From the NCBI GenBank assembly GCA_014860455.1, contig JACZJQ010000165.1, forward strand, positions 1 to 41,029: a stretch of 41,029 nt of DNA, read 5' to 3'. Under the pieces are notes generated by a model, which saw only the letters and a list, made by a program, of their open reading frames with translations, ran no database searches and was not told where the DNA came from. Made by a program: the position numbers and the translations under genes. Numbering within the stretch: position 1 is the stretch's first letter; each line of letters opens with the position of its first letter. Source of the stretch: Bryobacteraceae bacterium. Lineage in GTDB: Bacteria; Acidobacteriota; Terriglobia; Bryobacterales; Bryobacteraceae. Positions 33,555 through 41,029 of the stretch are shown here, piece after piece.

Positions 33555-33980
33555 GTGACACGCCGCCGATTCAGCGCATTCCTTCTGTTCACCCCCGTCG
33601 CCGCCATCGCCGCCGAAGGCCGCTCCACCATCAGCGGACGCCTTCAGGCCTCAAACGGCGGACCGGTCCTTCTGAAGACGGAAGACGGCAAGCTCATCAC
33701 CTTGGAAGGCGACGTGTCAACCAAAGCCGTGCTGCGCGACGCGCGCGTCATCCGCGAACAATTCGAGGCCGTCGGCGAATGGAAATCGCCCGATCGATTC
33801 CTGATCGACCCCATCCACAAGAAGGCGCTGTTCATCCGCCGGGGAGGTGAGCTTTTGGTCATAACCTACTGGTGCGAAATCTGCGCTATCCGCACCTATG
33901 CTCCGGGCCGCTGCCAGTGCTGCCAGGACGAAACCGCGCTCGATCCGCGCGACCCCAAGCTGGAAAACACCGCACCGTAA
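33555..33980 (+). CDS. Exported cysteine-rich protein of unknown function
   Basis: This 141-residue protein starts at a GTG. It begins MTRRRFSAFLLFTPVAAIAA, a Tat-like signal. A beta-rich domain (STISGRLQASNGGPVLLKTE ... GDVSTKAVLRDARVI) follows. It ends with a knuckle WCEICAIRTYAPGRCQCC: one CxxC and one CxCC within 18 residues, suited to zinc, iron or copper binding. It lies 44 nt after tyrA in the same direction and could be the last gene of the operon or have its own promoter. No family name is recalled with confidence. It resembles small exported proteins seen in related soil bacteria. Confidence 0.65.
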   Translation: MTRRRFSAFLLFTPVAAIAAEGRSTISGRLQASNGGPVLLKTEDGKLITLEGDVSTKAVLRDARVIREQFEAVGEWKSPDRFLIDPIHKKALFIRRGGELLVITYWCEICAIRTYAPGRCQCCQDETALDPRDPKLENTAP

Positions 33981-34022
33981 CAGGCTGCTTCCGCGACTGT
34001 CCCCATTCGTCCGAAAGCCGGC

Positions 34023-35708
34023 TCAAGGCTTCCAATAGTTCGGAGCTTCAGGAACCGCAGCACCGTCTTTGCGCGGTGACGATCCGCCCGATTTCACCTT
34101 CGTCGCCGAGTTGAACTCAACAGCCTGTCCGCCCCCCATGTCGAGCGAAAAGGGCCCGACGGGCCGGATGATGTGGCCGCGTTCCACCAGGCCAGTCACC
34201 GTCGGCGCCGGAAACCGATTCTCCAGGTGCACCTCGCATCCAGAGGTGAACTTCTGCCGCGTGAATCGCGGAGCCTCCAGCGCCTGCTGGACGTTCATCC
34301 CGTGATCGGCGATGCGCGAAACGAACTGTGCATGGGCCTGGGCCTGGTTCAGCCCGCCCATGATGCCGAAGGCGATGTGGCGTTCGCCCTTCTCCATGAA
34401 GGCCGGGATGATGGTGTGGAATGGCCGTTTGTTCGGCGCCAGCGCATTCGGATGCTTTTCATCAAGCGTGAACAGGCCGCCGCGGTTGTGGAGGTGGAAG
34501 CCGTATCCGGGCACGGCGATGCCGGAGCCGAAGCCCTGATAGATGCTCTGGATGAGCGAGACGAGGTTGCCGTCGGCGTCGACCGCGGAGAGATAGATGG
34601 TGTCGCCTTCGGAGGGCAGCGGTTCGCCTTCGACGGGCGCGCAGTTGGCGCGCTTCAGGTTAATGAGAGCGCCCCGCTTCTTGGCATAGTCCTTCGACAA
34701 CAGCCCCGCCACCGGAACCTTCGACACCCGCGGATCGGCGACATAGCGGGCGAGATCGGCATAGGCCAGCTTCTGTGCTTCGATCTGGATATGTAGCGCT
34801 TCGTCTGACAGCGAGTCGAGCGACCCCAGGTCGTGCAACTCCATCAGGTTCAGCATCGAGAGCGCGGCCAGGCCCTGCGAATTGGGCGGAATCTCATGCA
34901 CCGTCCACCCGCGGTATGTCGTTGAGATCGTCTGCACCCATTCGGCCTGGAACGAAGACAGATCCTCCGCTGAAAGCGTGCCCTTGAGCTTGGCCGACTT
35001 GGCCAGGATCGCCTTCGCAATGGTGCCGTTGTAGAACGCCGACGGTCCTTCCTTCGCGATCAACCGCAGCGCGCCTGCAAGTTCAGGATTGCGATAGACC
35101 TGGCCGAGCGCGGGCGGCTTGCCGCCCGGCAGCAGCGGCGCCGAGTCGGGATCGGCGGCCAGTTTCTTGAACGTGGCCGAGCCATTCCACTGCGCGGCGA
35201 TCAACTCGGTCACCGGGAAGCCCTGCTCCGCGTAATGGATGGCCGGCGCAAACAACTCGGCCCACGGCAGCTTGCCATACTTGGCGTGCAGGTCGGCCCA
35301 GCCGCGCACACAGCCCGGCACCGTCACCGAGTGGATCGAATACTGCGGCATCTCGTCGAAGCCGGCATCCTTCACGGCTTTGATGGTCAGCCCGGCCGGA
35401 GCGGGTCCGGATGCGTTCAGCCCCTGGATCTGGCCGGTCTTGGCATCGCGGACGATGGCGAACAGGTCGCCCCCGATGCCGTTCGACATCGGTTCGACGA
35501 CCGTCATAACAATGTTGGCGGCGATGGCGGCGTCGGCGGCCGAACCGCCACGGGCCAGCACCTGAGCGCCGGCGGCGGAGGCAAGAGTCTGGGAAGTGGC
35601 GACGATGCCGCCGGTGGAATAGACCACCGAACGGGCGTGCCAGCGTTGCTGGGCGAAGTCGGGTTCAAGCATGACGAGGGTGAGGAAGAGCAGCGGTGCG
35701 ATGCGCAT
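34023..35708 (-). CDS. ggt: Gamma-glutamyltransferase (glutathione hydrolase)
   Basis: This 561-residue Ntn-hydrolase precursor has signal MRIAPLLFLTLVMLEPDFAQ. The autocleavage nucleophile is T370 in EGDTIYLSAVDADGN, so the large chain is about 20-369 and the small chain 370-561. GGSAADAAIAAN and NGIGGDLFA are conserved substrate-side motifs. The protein would cleave gamma-glutamyl peptides in the periplasm. The lid loop seen in E. coli is not obvious. It starts 2 nt after the lactonase stop, so it is the last gene of a long minus-strand operon. Confidence 0.92.
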   Translation of the reverse strand: MRIAPLLFLTLVMLEPDFAQQRWHARSVVYSTGGIVATSQTLASAAGAQVLARGGSAADAAIAANIVMTVVEPMSNGIGGDLFAIVRDAKTGQIQGLNASGPAPAGLTIKAVKDAGFDEMPQYSIHSVTVPGCVRGWADLHAKYGKLPWAELFAPAIHYAEQGFPVTELIAAQWNGSATFKKLAADPDSAPLLPGGKPPALGQVYRNPELAGALRLIAKEGPSAFYNGTIAKAILAKSAKLKGTLSAEDLSSFQAEWVQTISTTYRGWTVHEIPPNSQGLAALSMLNLMELHDLGSLDSLSDEALHIQIEAQKLAYADLARYVADPRVSKVPVAGLLSKDYAKKRGALINLKRANCAPVEGEPLPSEGDTIYLSAVDADGNLVSLIQSIYQGFGSGIAVPGYGFHLHNRGGLFTLDEKHPNALAPNKRPFHTIIPAFMEKGERHIAFGIMGGLNQAQAHAQFVSRIADHGMNVQQALEAPRFTRQKFTSGCEVHLENRFPAPTVTGLVERGHIIRPVGPFSLDMGGGQAVEFNSATKVKSGGSSPRKDGAAVPEAPNYWKP

Positions 35709-35710
35709 GG

Positions 35711-36832
35711 TTATTTTCCCAGGAAACGGATGCAGACGGCTCCGTTGACTTCAATCTTATTCCCAGTATCGGTGAGACGGCCCGTCTTGGGGTCGATCGA
35801 GTAGACCACCACGTTGCCGGTGCGCTGGTTAGCCGCCAGCAGCCAGCGGCCCGACGATTCGATGTTGAAGTTGCGCGGCTGGACTCCGCCGGAGGGGAAC
35901 GTGTCCACGAAAGTTGGCATGCCCTTCGAGTCAAGGGAGAACAGAGTGAGCGAATCGTGTCCGCGGTTCGAGCCATAAAGGAAACGGCCGGACGGATGGA
36001 CAACGACCTCGGCGGTATAGCTTGTGCCGGTGAATGAGGCGGGCAACGTATTGACCGAGGCAACCTCTTTCAACGTGCCAGCCTTGGCGTTCCAGTCATA
36101 GACGGCAACCGTGTTGGCCAGCTCATTGATGGCATAAGCGCGGGGCAGCTTGGGATGGAAGGCGAAGTGGCGGGGACCTGCGCCGGGAGCGGTTTTGACC
36201 GAAGAGTGGCGCGTGAGGGCGCCGGTCTTCTGATCGACCGCGTAGACGATGAGTTCGTCGATGCCCAGGTCGGCGGCGACGGCGAAACGGCCGCCGGGCG
36301 AAGCGTTGATCGAGTGCGCGTGCGGACGCTCCTGGCGTTTGGGATTGGCGCCCTTGCCTTCGTGCTGGATGGACGAGACCGCGTCGGAGAGCTTGCCGTC
36401 AGCGCCGATCGAATAGGAAGCCACAGTCCCGCCGCCGTAGTTGGCGGCGAAGCAGAACCGGCCCTTCGATCCGGTGGAAACGTGGCAGGGTCCGCCGCCC
36501 TTCGACGAGACGGCGTTCAACTGCGTAAGATTGCCGCTGGCCGGGTCAATGGAGAAAGCTGTGATGGAGCCGGTGCGCTCGCCATTGAAGTTTCCCACTT
36601 CGTTCGCCGCATAGAGCGTCTTGCCTGATGGGGCGATGGTGAGAAACGTGGGGTTGGGCGTCTCGGCGGCGAGTTCAGGGGCGGAGATGGCTCCGGTGGC
36701 GGTGTTGAGGTGGGCGAGGTAGATGCCCTTCGACCCCTGATTGGTGTAGGTGCCGATGTAGACCTTCAATTCAGCGGTCTGGGCGGCGGCCAAAGCCATC
36801 GTGGCGGCCAGGAGAAAGAGAATGCGGCGCAT
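35711..36832 (-). CDS. Secreted seven-bladed beta-propeller lactonase (6-phosphogluconolactonase type)
   Basis: This 373-residue protein has signal MRRILFLLAATMALAAAQ. The opening YIGTYTNQGSKGIYLAHLN and repeated blade segments mark the YbhE/Pgl propeller family. Examples are TLYAANEVGNFNGERTGSI, FCFAANYGGGTV, RPHAHSINASPGGRFAVAAD and FLYGSNRGHDSL. Cytoplasmic members hydrolyse 6-phosphogluconolactone; the signal peptide here implies another lactone or a binding role in the periplasm. The start at 36832 is set by the signal peptide; no clear Shine-Dalgarno is seen. Confidence 0.85.
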   Translation of the reverse strand: MRRILFLLAATMALAAAQTAELKVYIGTYTNQGSKGIYLAHLNTATGAISAPELAAETPNPTFLTIAPSGKTLYAANEVGNFNGERTGSITAFSIDPASGNLTQLNAVSSKGGGPCHVSTGSKGRFCFAANYGGGTVASYSIGADGKLSDAVSSIQHEGKGANPKRQERPHAHSINASPGGRFAVAADLGIDELIVYAVDQKTGALTRHSSVKTAPGAGPRHFAFHPKLPRAYAINELANTVAVYDWNAKAGTLKEVASVNTLPASFTGTSYTAEVVVHPSGRFLYGSNRGHDSLTLFSLDSKGMPTFVDTFPSGGVQPRNFNIESSGRWLLAANQRTGNVVVYSIDPKTGRLTDTGNKIEVNGAVCIRFLGK

Positions 36833-36887
36833 GTGGTTATCAGACCGCAGTTGGATGGATAAGACAAGTGGGGGTGGAGGCGGCGGC

Positions 36888-37121
36888 TTACGCGGCGGTA
36901 GGGCGGAGGGCGAGGAGGAGCGCCACCGTCGCCGTGTAGCCCACCAGGTGAATCGGCATCGTCCCCAGACTGGTCGCCGCGAACGCTTCCGGTCCCTCGT
37001 TGGCTGCACAACGAAGACAGCCTGGAGAAGGGGCGCCATAGGGCGAGATGTGGTCCATGCTGAAGGCTCGTTGGGTAACGCCGATCGAGTTATTGCGGAT
37101 GACCACCGTGCTCACCGACAC
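36888..37121 (-). CDS. Small hydrophobic-tail protein, unrecognised
   Basis: The frame gives 77 residues from a GTG at 37121 that follows GAGGAG by 5 nt and overlaps the end of the upstream gene by 10 nt. It reads VSVSTVVIRNNSIGVTQ at the start, then PSPGCLRCAANEG, a CxxC pair. It ends with a hydrophobic stretch (HLVGYTATVALLLALRP) that could be a tail anchor. The strong RBS and the overlap argue for translation; no family is recognised and homology is unverified. Its codons are GC-rich, unlike the preceding gene. Confidence 0.45.
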   Translation of the reverse strand: MSVSTVVIRNNSIGVTQRAFSMDHISPYGAPSPGCLRCAANEGPEAFAATSLGTMPIHLVGYTATVALLLALRPTAA

Positions 37122-37744
37122 ACAATCTCCTCACTACGATCTTCTGCAGGCAGATTAAATACGCTACAGGAAGTATTCACCCTAAGTAAATATAGTCGCG
37201 GATTTCGACCTAGGACGTTAACCACCACTTGATAGAGACCAGGAGGAAGATTATCTATCTTAAAATCGGTCGTCCTCGAAAAGGCATGAGCTTGAAGGAA
37301 TGAGTCATGGATTGCAGACACCCTCACCCAATACCCTCTTTGCAATTCAGCCACTGGCAGTCCTTCCAGCCGACCAAAGCGCACGTACCTGTGCCTTACT
37401 AATTCACCGTTGACCCAGTCCTCTCTCGGCTCAAGTGGCCAGAGCGACACTTGTCTTCGTTCAAAAGCATGAACCAGTTGGATCTCGTGATAGCTTGTCT
37501 CAAAGTCTGTCCTTGACACTGAGAGTCTGTATCTTCCTGGAGCCACCGAGCAATCAATCAAACTCCCGCGACCCTCGCACAGTTTCTTGCCCGTGGGGTT
37601 CCTAAGGACTATACGTGCATCCTTGTAATGTTCTCCAGTAAAAGAGTTCACTGCGTCGACCGATAGCGACACGTGCGGATCTCCAGAGGCCTGATACAGC
37701 AGGAATGATAAGGCGAGGAGGAGCCATTGCATCATATGATACAT
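37112..37744 (-). CDS. Secreted carboxypeptidase-regulatory-like (Ig-fold) protein
   Basis: This 210-residue protein has signal MMQWLLLALSFLLYQASG (alternative start at 37735). It shows beta-sandwich segments of the CarboxypepD_reg type: DARIVLRNPTGKKLCEGRG then VAPGRYRLSVSRTDF. A second, weaker unit ends IDNLPPGLYQVVVNVLG. Such domains are structural rather than catalytic. GGAGAA sits just upstream. The coding region is notably less GC-rich than the rest of the window. It is the third of four co-directional genes with no recognised function between the isomerase-like gene and the lactonase. Confidence 0.65.
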   Translation of the reverse strand: MYHMMQWLLLALSFLLYQASGDPHVSLSVDAVNSFTGEHYKDARIVLRNPTGKKLCEGRGSLIDCSVAPGRYRLSVSRTDFETSYHEIQLVHAFERRQVSLWPLEPREDWVNGELVRHRYVRFGRLEGLPVAELQRGYWVRVSAIHDSFLQAHAFSRTTDFKIDNLPPGLYQVVVNVLGRNPRLYLLRVNTSCSVFNLPAEDRSEEIVCR

Positions 37745-37761
37745 TTCTCCATGATTACCTT

Positions 37762-38010
37762 CTATTCATGGGCAGGAACACAATACCACTTTTGAATACG
37801 CGCCTCAAGCACAAAGTGCAGCCCATCTAATGACGCTCTTGGATTGACCACGATGCGTGTTGCCCTGCTTGTCGGGGTATTGCCTGCATCTAGTAGTTTC
37901 ATGCTCCGGCCTCTCCTCGTGGTAATGGCGCATTGCGTTCCTGTCAAAGTGTAATAATAAGATCGCCAACTCGTCGGATCAGGCTGAACCCCTCGCATCA
38001 CCACCGTCAT
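37762..38010 (-). CDS. 82-residue protein, unrecognised
   Basis: ATG at 38010 overlaps the upstream stop as ATGA, giving strong evidence of translational coupling. The protein begins MTVVMRGVQPDPTSWRSYYY and ends EARIQKWYCVPAHE. It has two cysteines and no signal peptide or membrane helix. No family is recognised. Base composition matches the AT-richer block formed with its neighbours on both sides. Confidence 0.55.
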   Translation of the reverse strand: MTVVMRGVQPDPTSWRSYYYTLTGTQCAITTRRGRSMKLLDAGNTPTSRATRIVVNPRASLDGLHFVLEARIQKWYCVPAHE

Positions 38011-38870
38011 GGTTCAAGGTTGCCTCCGCCGCACCTTATGTTTCCTTTGGTGCTGACCGTGCAACTCACCGCTGGGGCAAACATGATTTTCGCAGGATCG
38101 AAGGTCGGGATGCTTGTTTTGAAGAACGGCACCAAGGGATAGTTGTCTGTACCGAGAAACCAAGGATCTGATCGAATATTAACCGACAGAAACGCAGATT
38201 TCTCGACTCTTGCAAACCTCATTGTTAATGTCCTCACAGCCGCCAGAGAGAACGGAGCTTTTCCCTCGCCGAATATGTTTACAAATCCGCCCTCGACTTC
38301 GCCTCCGTCTTTCTGCCGTCCAGAAATCGACAAGTGAAGAATCTCGAATTCCCTGGTGCGTGCAGTTACCTTGGGCCAAGCATTCTCGCTCCCGGCCAAC
38401 CTGAAGCGCTGGAAGTGTTCACCTTGTCGAATGTCCAAGACGGTGCCCCAAGGACTCGCTAAAATCCTTGCTACGCGTATTCGTGAGTGGTCGATATTCT
38501 TCAGAGTAGATTGATGCTTTAGCAAGGCTCTGGAATACGCGCCCTCATCGGAGTCTGGCACTACAAAGAAATGACTAAATGCACTTGTCAGGGTCTCTTG
38601 TCTCGGCGATATGAGAATCTGGATGATCGGCTCATCGAAGCCATGTGTGTTCTTCAGCAAGGTCAACAGATCTAGAATATTGTTCTTGTTGAAGTGTTTG
38701 TCTTGAATCAAAACACCAGCGTCTCTGCAGCCCGCAGTGGCGAGATTCCGGAATATTTTAAACTCGGGTCGATCTATGGGTGTCTGGCCAAAGGCTGAGG
38801 TGAGCGCCATTCCGATTCCGACCATAACTAGCCGCAACCGAATCTGCCCCTGAGCGATTGGCCGTATCAT
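38007..38870 (-). CDS. Secreted protein of unknown function
   Basis: The product is 287 residues from ATG 38870, with signal-like MIRPIAQGQIRLRLVMVGIG followed by a hydrophobic stretch ending TSAFGQ. The mature part has mixed alpha/beta character and a central HFFVVPDSDEGAYSRALL segment. It ends with a cysteine pair (VSCTVSTKGNIRCGGG). GGGGGT lies about 6 nt upstream of the ATG. The frame could start earlier (38996), but that would overlap the upstream gene and bury the signal peptide. No family is recognised. It heads the AT-richer cassette. Confidence 0.65.
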   Translation of the reverse strand: MIRPIAQGQIRLRLVMVGIGMALTSAFGQTPIDRPEFKIFRNLATAGCRDAGVLIQDKHFNKNNILDLLTLLKNTHGFDEPIIQILISPRQETLTSAFSHFFVVPDSDEGAYSRALLKHQSTLKNIDHSRIRVARILASPWGTVLDIRQGEHFQRFRLAGSENAWPKVTARTREFEILHLSISGRQKDGGEVEGGFVNIFGEGKAPFSLAAVRTLTMRFARVEKSAFLSVNIRSDPWFLGTDNYPLVPFFKTSIPTFDPAKIMFAPAVSCTVSTKGNIRCGGGNLEP

Positions 38871-38952
38871 GGCGTTACCCCCGAACGTGAGCGCACGAAG
38901 GCGGGACAGCCTGTCCCTGAAACTGGAACCTGCCCCGGAAACCGGAAAACGA

Positions 38953-40449
38953 TCATGTGATGCTCTCCCACCGGACGCCGGCCCGCTCCGCCGCAAAGCC
39001 GCATTCCTTGAGCCAGTCGCCGTAGGCCATGGCCCAGTGCGAATCCCTCACTTCATTGAGCAGCTTGCGCCAGTCGCCGCTAATCCTCACATCCTGTTGG
39101 GACCGGCAGATCGGCAGGAACGGATTCGCCTCCACAATTCCCTTCAAGCCCACCCACCGCAGCGTGGCGTACTCGGGGTTAATGAAGGTCACTTCCTGCC
39201 CCGGCGGAATCTCCACCTTCGGCGCCGCCCCGTACTCGGATTCGTAGTGCGTCAGAATCCGCGCCGGCTCATAGCGCTTCCCGTCCATACGCCGCGGCGC
39301 GGCACAGTGCGCGCACGTCACCACGCCGTTGTGCGGAAATGTCGAGTTGTGCATGAACACGGGCCGGCCGCTGATGGCGCGCAGCAGCAGACAAGGCGGG
39401 AGCACGACAAAATCCGATTCGCAGAAGGCCGGAATTCCCTCGTCGCCCATCAATCCAAGCGTGAGGCAGGCGGTGGTCTGCGCCATCGGAATCACGGTGT
39501 TCATGCAGCTCTTGATGGTGAACGCCGTCGCGTCATGCTCCCGCATGAGGTCCTTGAGAACTCCATAGAGGACAAATGAGTTCACGACAAAGCCGCGCCC
39601 GGTCTCCAGTTTCGTGCCAGGCATCTTCAGGTAGCGGTCTGTCCAGGTTTCGGCCAGCCGCTTGCGCGCCGGATCCCGTAGCGCGCTGCCGATGCGCTTT
39701 TCGAAATCGTCATAGCTCGAATCGATGATCTCGATACCAAACCTCTCGCGGGCCACCTGCGGCGCCTCTGGAGCATACTTGCCCCACGGGCCGCCCAGGG
39801 CCAGGATCCTGGTTCCCAGAAACGTCTTCAATCCGCAAAGCGCACGGAGCCGCCACAGCAGTTCCTGCGGGTCGTCCACAGCGACATCTTCCACCGAGAC
39901 CCGCGGCGTCCCTTCTGTCCCATACGCCACTCCAGCCTTTCGCAGATACCTTGTGCTGAGCGCTTCGTACCAGTAATAAACAGGCCCCGACCGGTGCCTG
40001 ACAAAAATCAGAGCGTCCCGGTTCTCGCCGATGGCGGCCCGCAGCATCGCTCCGCTGCCCGCCGCGGGGTAGATGACTCTGATGTCCTCGCCTTCCGGCC
40101 TTAAGGCATTTGCAGCCTCCACGGTCGAAGCCCTCTGTACAGGCAGAGGTTCGAGTGGAAATTCCGCCATCGCCTTCAGCGCCTGCCACTCACGGTCGAT
40201 CCGCCCGACTTCCTCATTTGCCGCAGCCTCCGTCAACACACCGCCCCAGGACTTCCATGACGTCTGCTCCTTCGACTGCGGAGTGGCATAGAGCAGCACC
40301 GGGCGGACTCGCAACGGCTTCTGGCGTCTCTCAAACGGGCGTTCCGGGTCCCACATCGCACCGGGCTCCGGATTTGGCTGCACTAGAGCCCCTGCGCCCG
40401 CCAAGCTAACAAACTCGCGCCGGCTCACTCCATCTTCCAGACAACACAT
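38953..40449 (-). CDS. Tat-signal protein with L-fucose/L-arabinose isomerase-like fold
   Basis: This 498-residue protein begins with a twin-arginine signal (GVSRREFVSLAGAGALV). Its body resembles the sugar isomerase FucI/AraI fold. RILALGGPWGKYAPEAP is the Rossmann-like part. FCESDFVVLPP carries a probable catalytic or metal-binding glutamate. The later HNSTFPHNGVVTCAHCAAP carries histidines and a CAHC pair. FucI itself is cytoplasmic, so export suggests a derived function. GGAGG lies 10 nt before the ATG. It precedes the unknown cassette by 82 nt on the same strand and may share its transcript. Isomerase activity is not established. Confidence 0.65.
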   Translation of the reverse strand: MCCLEDGVSRREFVSLAGAGALVQPNPEPGAMWDPERPFERRQKPLRVRPVLLYATPQSKEQTSWKSWGGVLTEAAANEEVGRIDREWQALKAMAEFPLEPLPVQRASTVEAANALRPEGEDIRVIYPAAGSGAMLRAAIGENRDALIFVRHRSGPVYYWYEALSTRYLRKAGVAYGTEGTPRVSVEDVAVDDPQELLWRLRALCGLKTFLGTRILALGGPWGKYAPEAPQVARERFGIEIIDSSYDDFEKRIGSALRDPARKRLAETWTDRYLKMPGTKLETGRGFVVNSFVLYGVLKDLMREHDATAFTIKSCMNTVIPMAQTTACLTLGLMGDEGIPAFCESDFVVLPPCLLLRAISGRPVFMHNSTFPHNGVVTCAHCAAPRRMDGKRYEPARILTHYESEYGAAPKVEIPPGQEVTFINPEYATLRWVGLKGIVEANPFLPICRSQQDVRISGDWRKLLNEVRDSHWAMAYGDWLKECGFAAERAGVRWESIT

Positions 40450-40773
40450 GAAAGGCAGTCCTCCGTCGCAACTATCCTATCCCTATCCGCCACGTTGGGA
40501 AACGCCCATGGTCCGCCGGCCTGCAACAGCGCCCCCCTATCCACTCCGGCGGCGGCAGGCGAGCCTTGCCGGCGGTGGGGGATCCCGTGAGAAAGACCGC
40601 TCCCCGGAGAATCTCCCTGGCGACCCGCTCTCTTCATTCGCGGCCTACGCGAGTAAGCGGGTGTATTCTTAGCACTTCTGGTAGCCCTGGCGGGGCTATC
40701 CGGGCTCCTTGCAGTCGCGGTTCGTCAGTGCTTTGGCCGGTGGAGGGGGAACGAATGGTATCGAAAGATATGC
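40450..40773. other. Intergenic region, no gene recognised
   Basis: This 324-nt stretch separates the divergent isomerase-like gene and the GntR regulator. Short frames exist on both strands but none has a ribosome binding site plus plausible composition. No tRNA, repeat or clear hairpin-plus-T terminator was found. It probably contains the promoter of the minus-strand operon, which was not located. Confidence 0.5.
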
Positions 40774-40802
40774 TTGTATGCTCTAGTTGATTAGTACACT
40801 AT
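40774..40802 (+). promoter_or_regulatory. Promoter with overlapping dyad for GntR-type regulator
   Basis: TTGTAT (40774-40779), a 17-nt spacer and CACTAT (40797-40802) form a sigma-70-like promoter. The dyad TAGT-AC-ACTA (40792-40801) overlaps the -10, a placement suited to autorepression. The ATG at 40811 lies 9 nt from the -10, so transcription would begin at or next to the start codon, giving a leaderless mRNA. No Shine-Dalgarno is present, in agreement. Confidence 0.5.
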
Positions 40803-40810
40803 AGCAATCA

Positions 40811-41029
40811 ATGAAACGAGTGGAGTCATTCCATATCAGTCTGGAGCCGGCCAGCGGGGTGCCGGTATACAGGCAGATTATTGACCAGGTGATGGGTGGG
40901 ATTGCGGCGGGGGTGTTGCGGGCCGGGGTGCAGTTGCCGACGGTGAGGCAGTTGGCGGTAGATCTGGCGGTGAATCCAAACACGGTGTTGAGGGCGTACA
41001 AAGAGCTGGAGATACGGGGTGTGGTGGAG
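40811..41029 (+). CDS. GntR-family transcriptional regulator, YtrA-like (cut by window edge)
   Basis: The visible 73 codons encode a winged-helix N-terminus. FHISLEPASGVPVYRQIIDQ and then LPTVRQLAVDLAVNPNTVLR give the GntR helix-turn-helix, followed by AYKELEIRGVVE. The S/GVPVYRQI start and lack of a long N-terminal tail fit the YtrA/YhcF subgroup. Those regulators usually repress an adjacent ABC transporter operon and themselves. The downstream genes are outside the window. A promoter and dyad lie directly upstream. Confidence 0.85.
   Translation, partial: MKRVESFHISLEPASGVPVYRQIIDQVMGGIAAGVLRAGVQLPTVRQLAVDLAVNPNTVLRAYKELEIRGVVE

Noticed and set aside
40425-40637. 70-codon minus-strand frame upstream of the isomerase-like gene
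   Set aside because: Overlaps the start and RBS of the recognised gene and has no RBS of its own.

Overview
The window is chromosomal, GC-rich, densely coded and free of obvious gene decay. The gene content suggests a soil or host-associated Acidobacteriota of the Solibacter/Bryobacter type. The basis is many Tat-signal Gfo/Idh oxidoreductases, a Tat-type sulfatase, a DUF6807 (PmoA-like) protein, a fused gamma/alpha 2-oxoacid:ferredoxin oxidoreductase subunit and many secreted enzymes. This placement is inferred from family content, not from a marker-gene comparison.

Layout. 1-270: the left edge cuts an IS200/IS605-type tnpA with a hairpin upstream of it, followed by tRNA-Lys(CTT). 398-6676: secreted M14 peptidase, aldo/keto-reductase-like protein, mini zinc-finger protein, tRNA-Thr(TGT), thioredoxin-fold ATP10-like protein, a 48-residue membrane protein and a secreted glycoside hydrolase. 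6834-11090: PilZ protein, korA-korB and a barrel-less POTRA-like protein. 11219-14623: PAP2 phosphatase, ROK sugar kinase and xylulokinase, closed by a nested hairpin shared with a convergent PhoD-like phosphatase. 15977-19186: a three-gene exported sugar-type module (Gfo/Idh, enolase-superfamily dehydratase, DUF6807). 19194-23155, minus strand: APC permease, sulfatase and a second Gfo/Idh. 23174-27790: DUF58 protein overlapping a TonB-dependent receptor, an alpha/beta hydrolase and an FGE-like protein without the catalytic cysteines.

27947-33980 is an aromatic amino acid operon: trpC-trpF-trpB-trpA-chorismate mutase-DAHP synthase-tyrA plus a cysteine-rich exported protein. It is mostly joined by 4-nt ATGA overlaps. 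It supplies DAHP entry, the prephenate/tyrosine branch and the last steps of Trp synthesis; trpE, trpG and trpD are not in the window.

34023-40449, minus strand, is a long co-directional run: a Tat-signal sugar-isomerase-fold protein, four unrecognised or poorly recognised small or secreted proteins (36888-38870), a beta-propeller lactonase and gamma-glutamyltransferase. The middle of this run is visibly less GC-rich than its surroundings and is the best candidate here for something undescribed. The right edge cuts a YtrA-type GntR regulator whose promoter appears to give a leaderless transcript and overlaps a small dyad.
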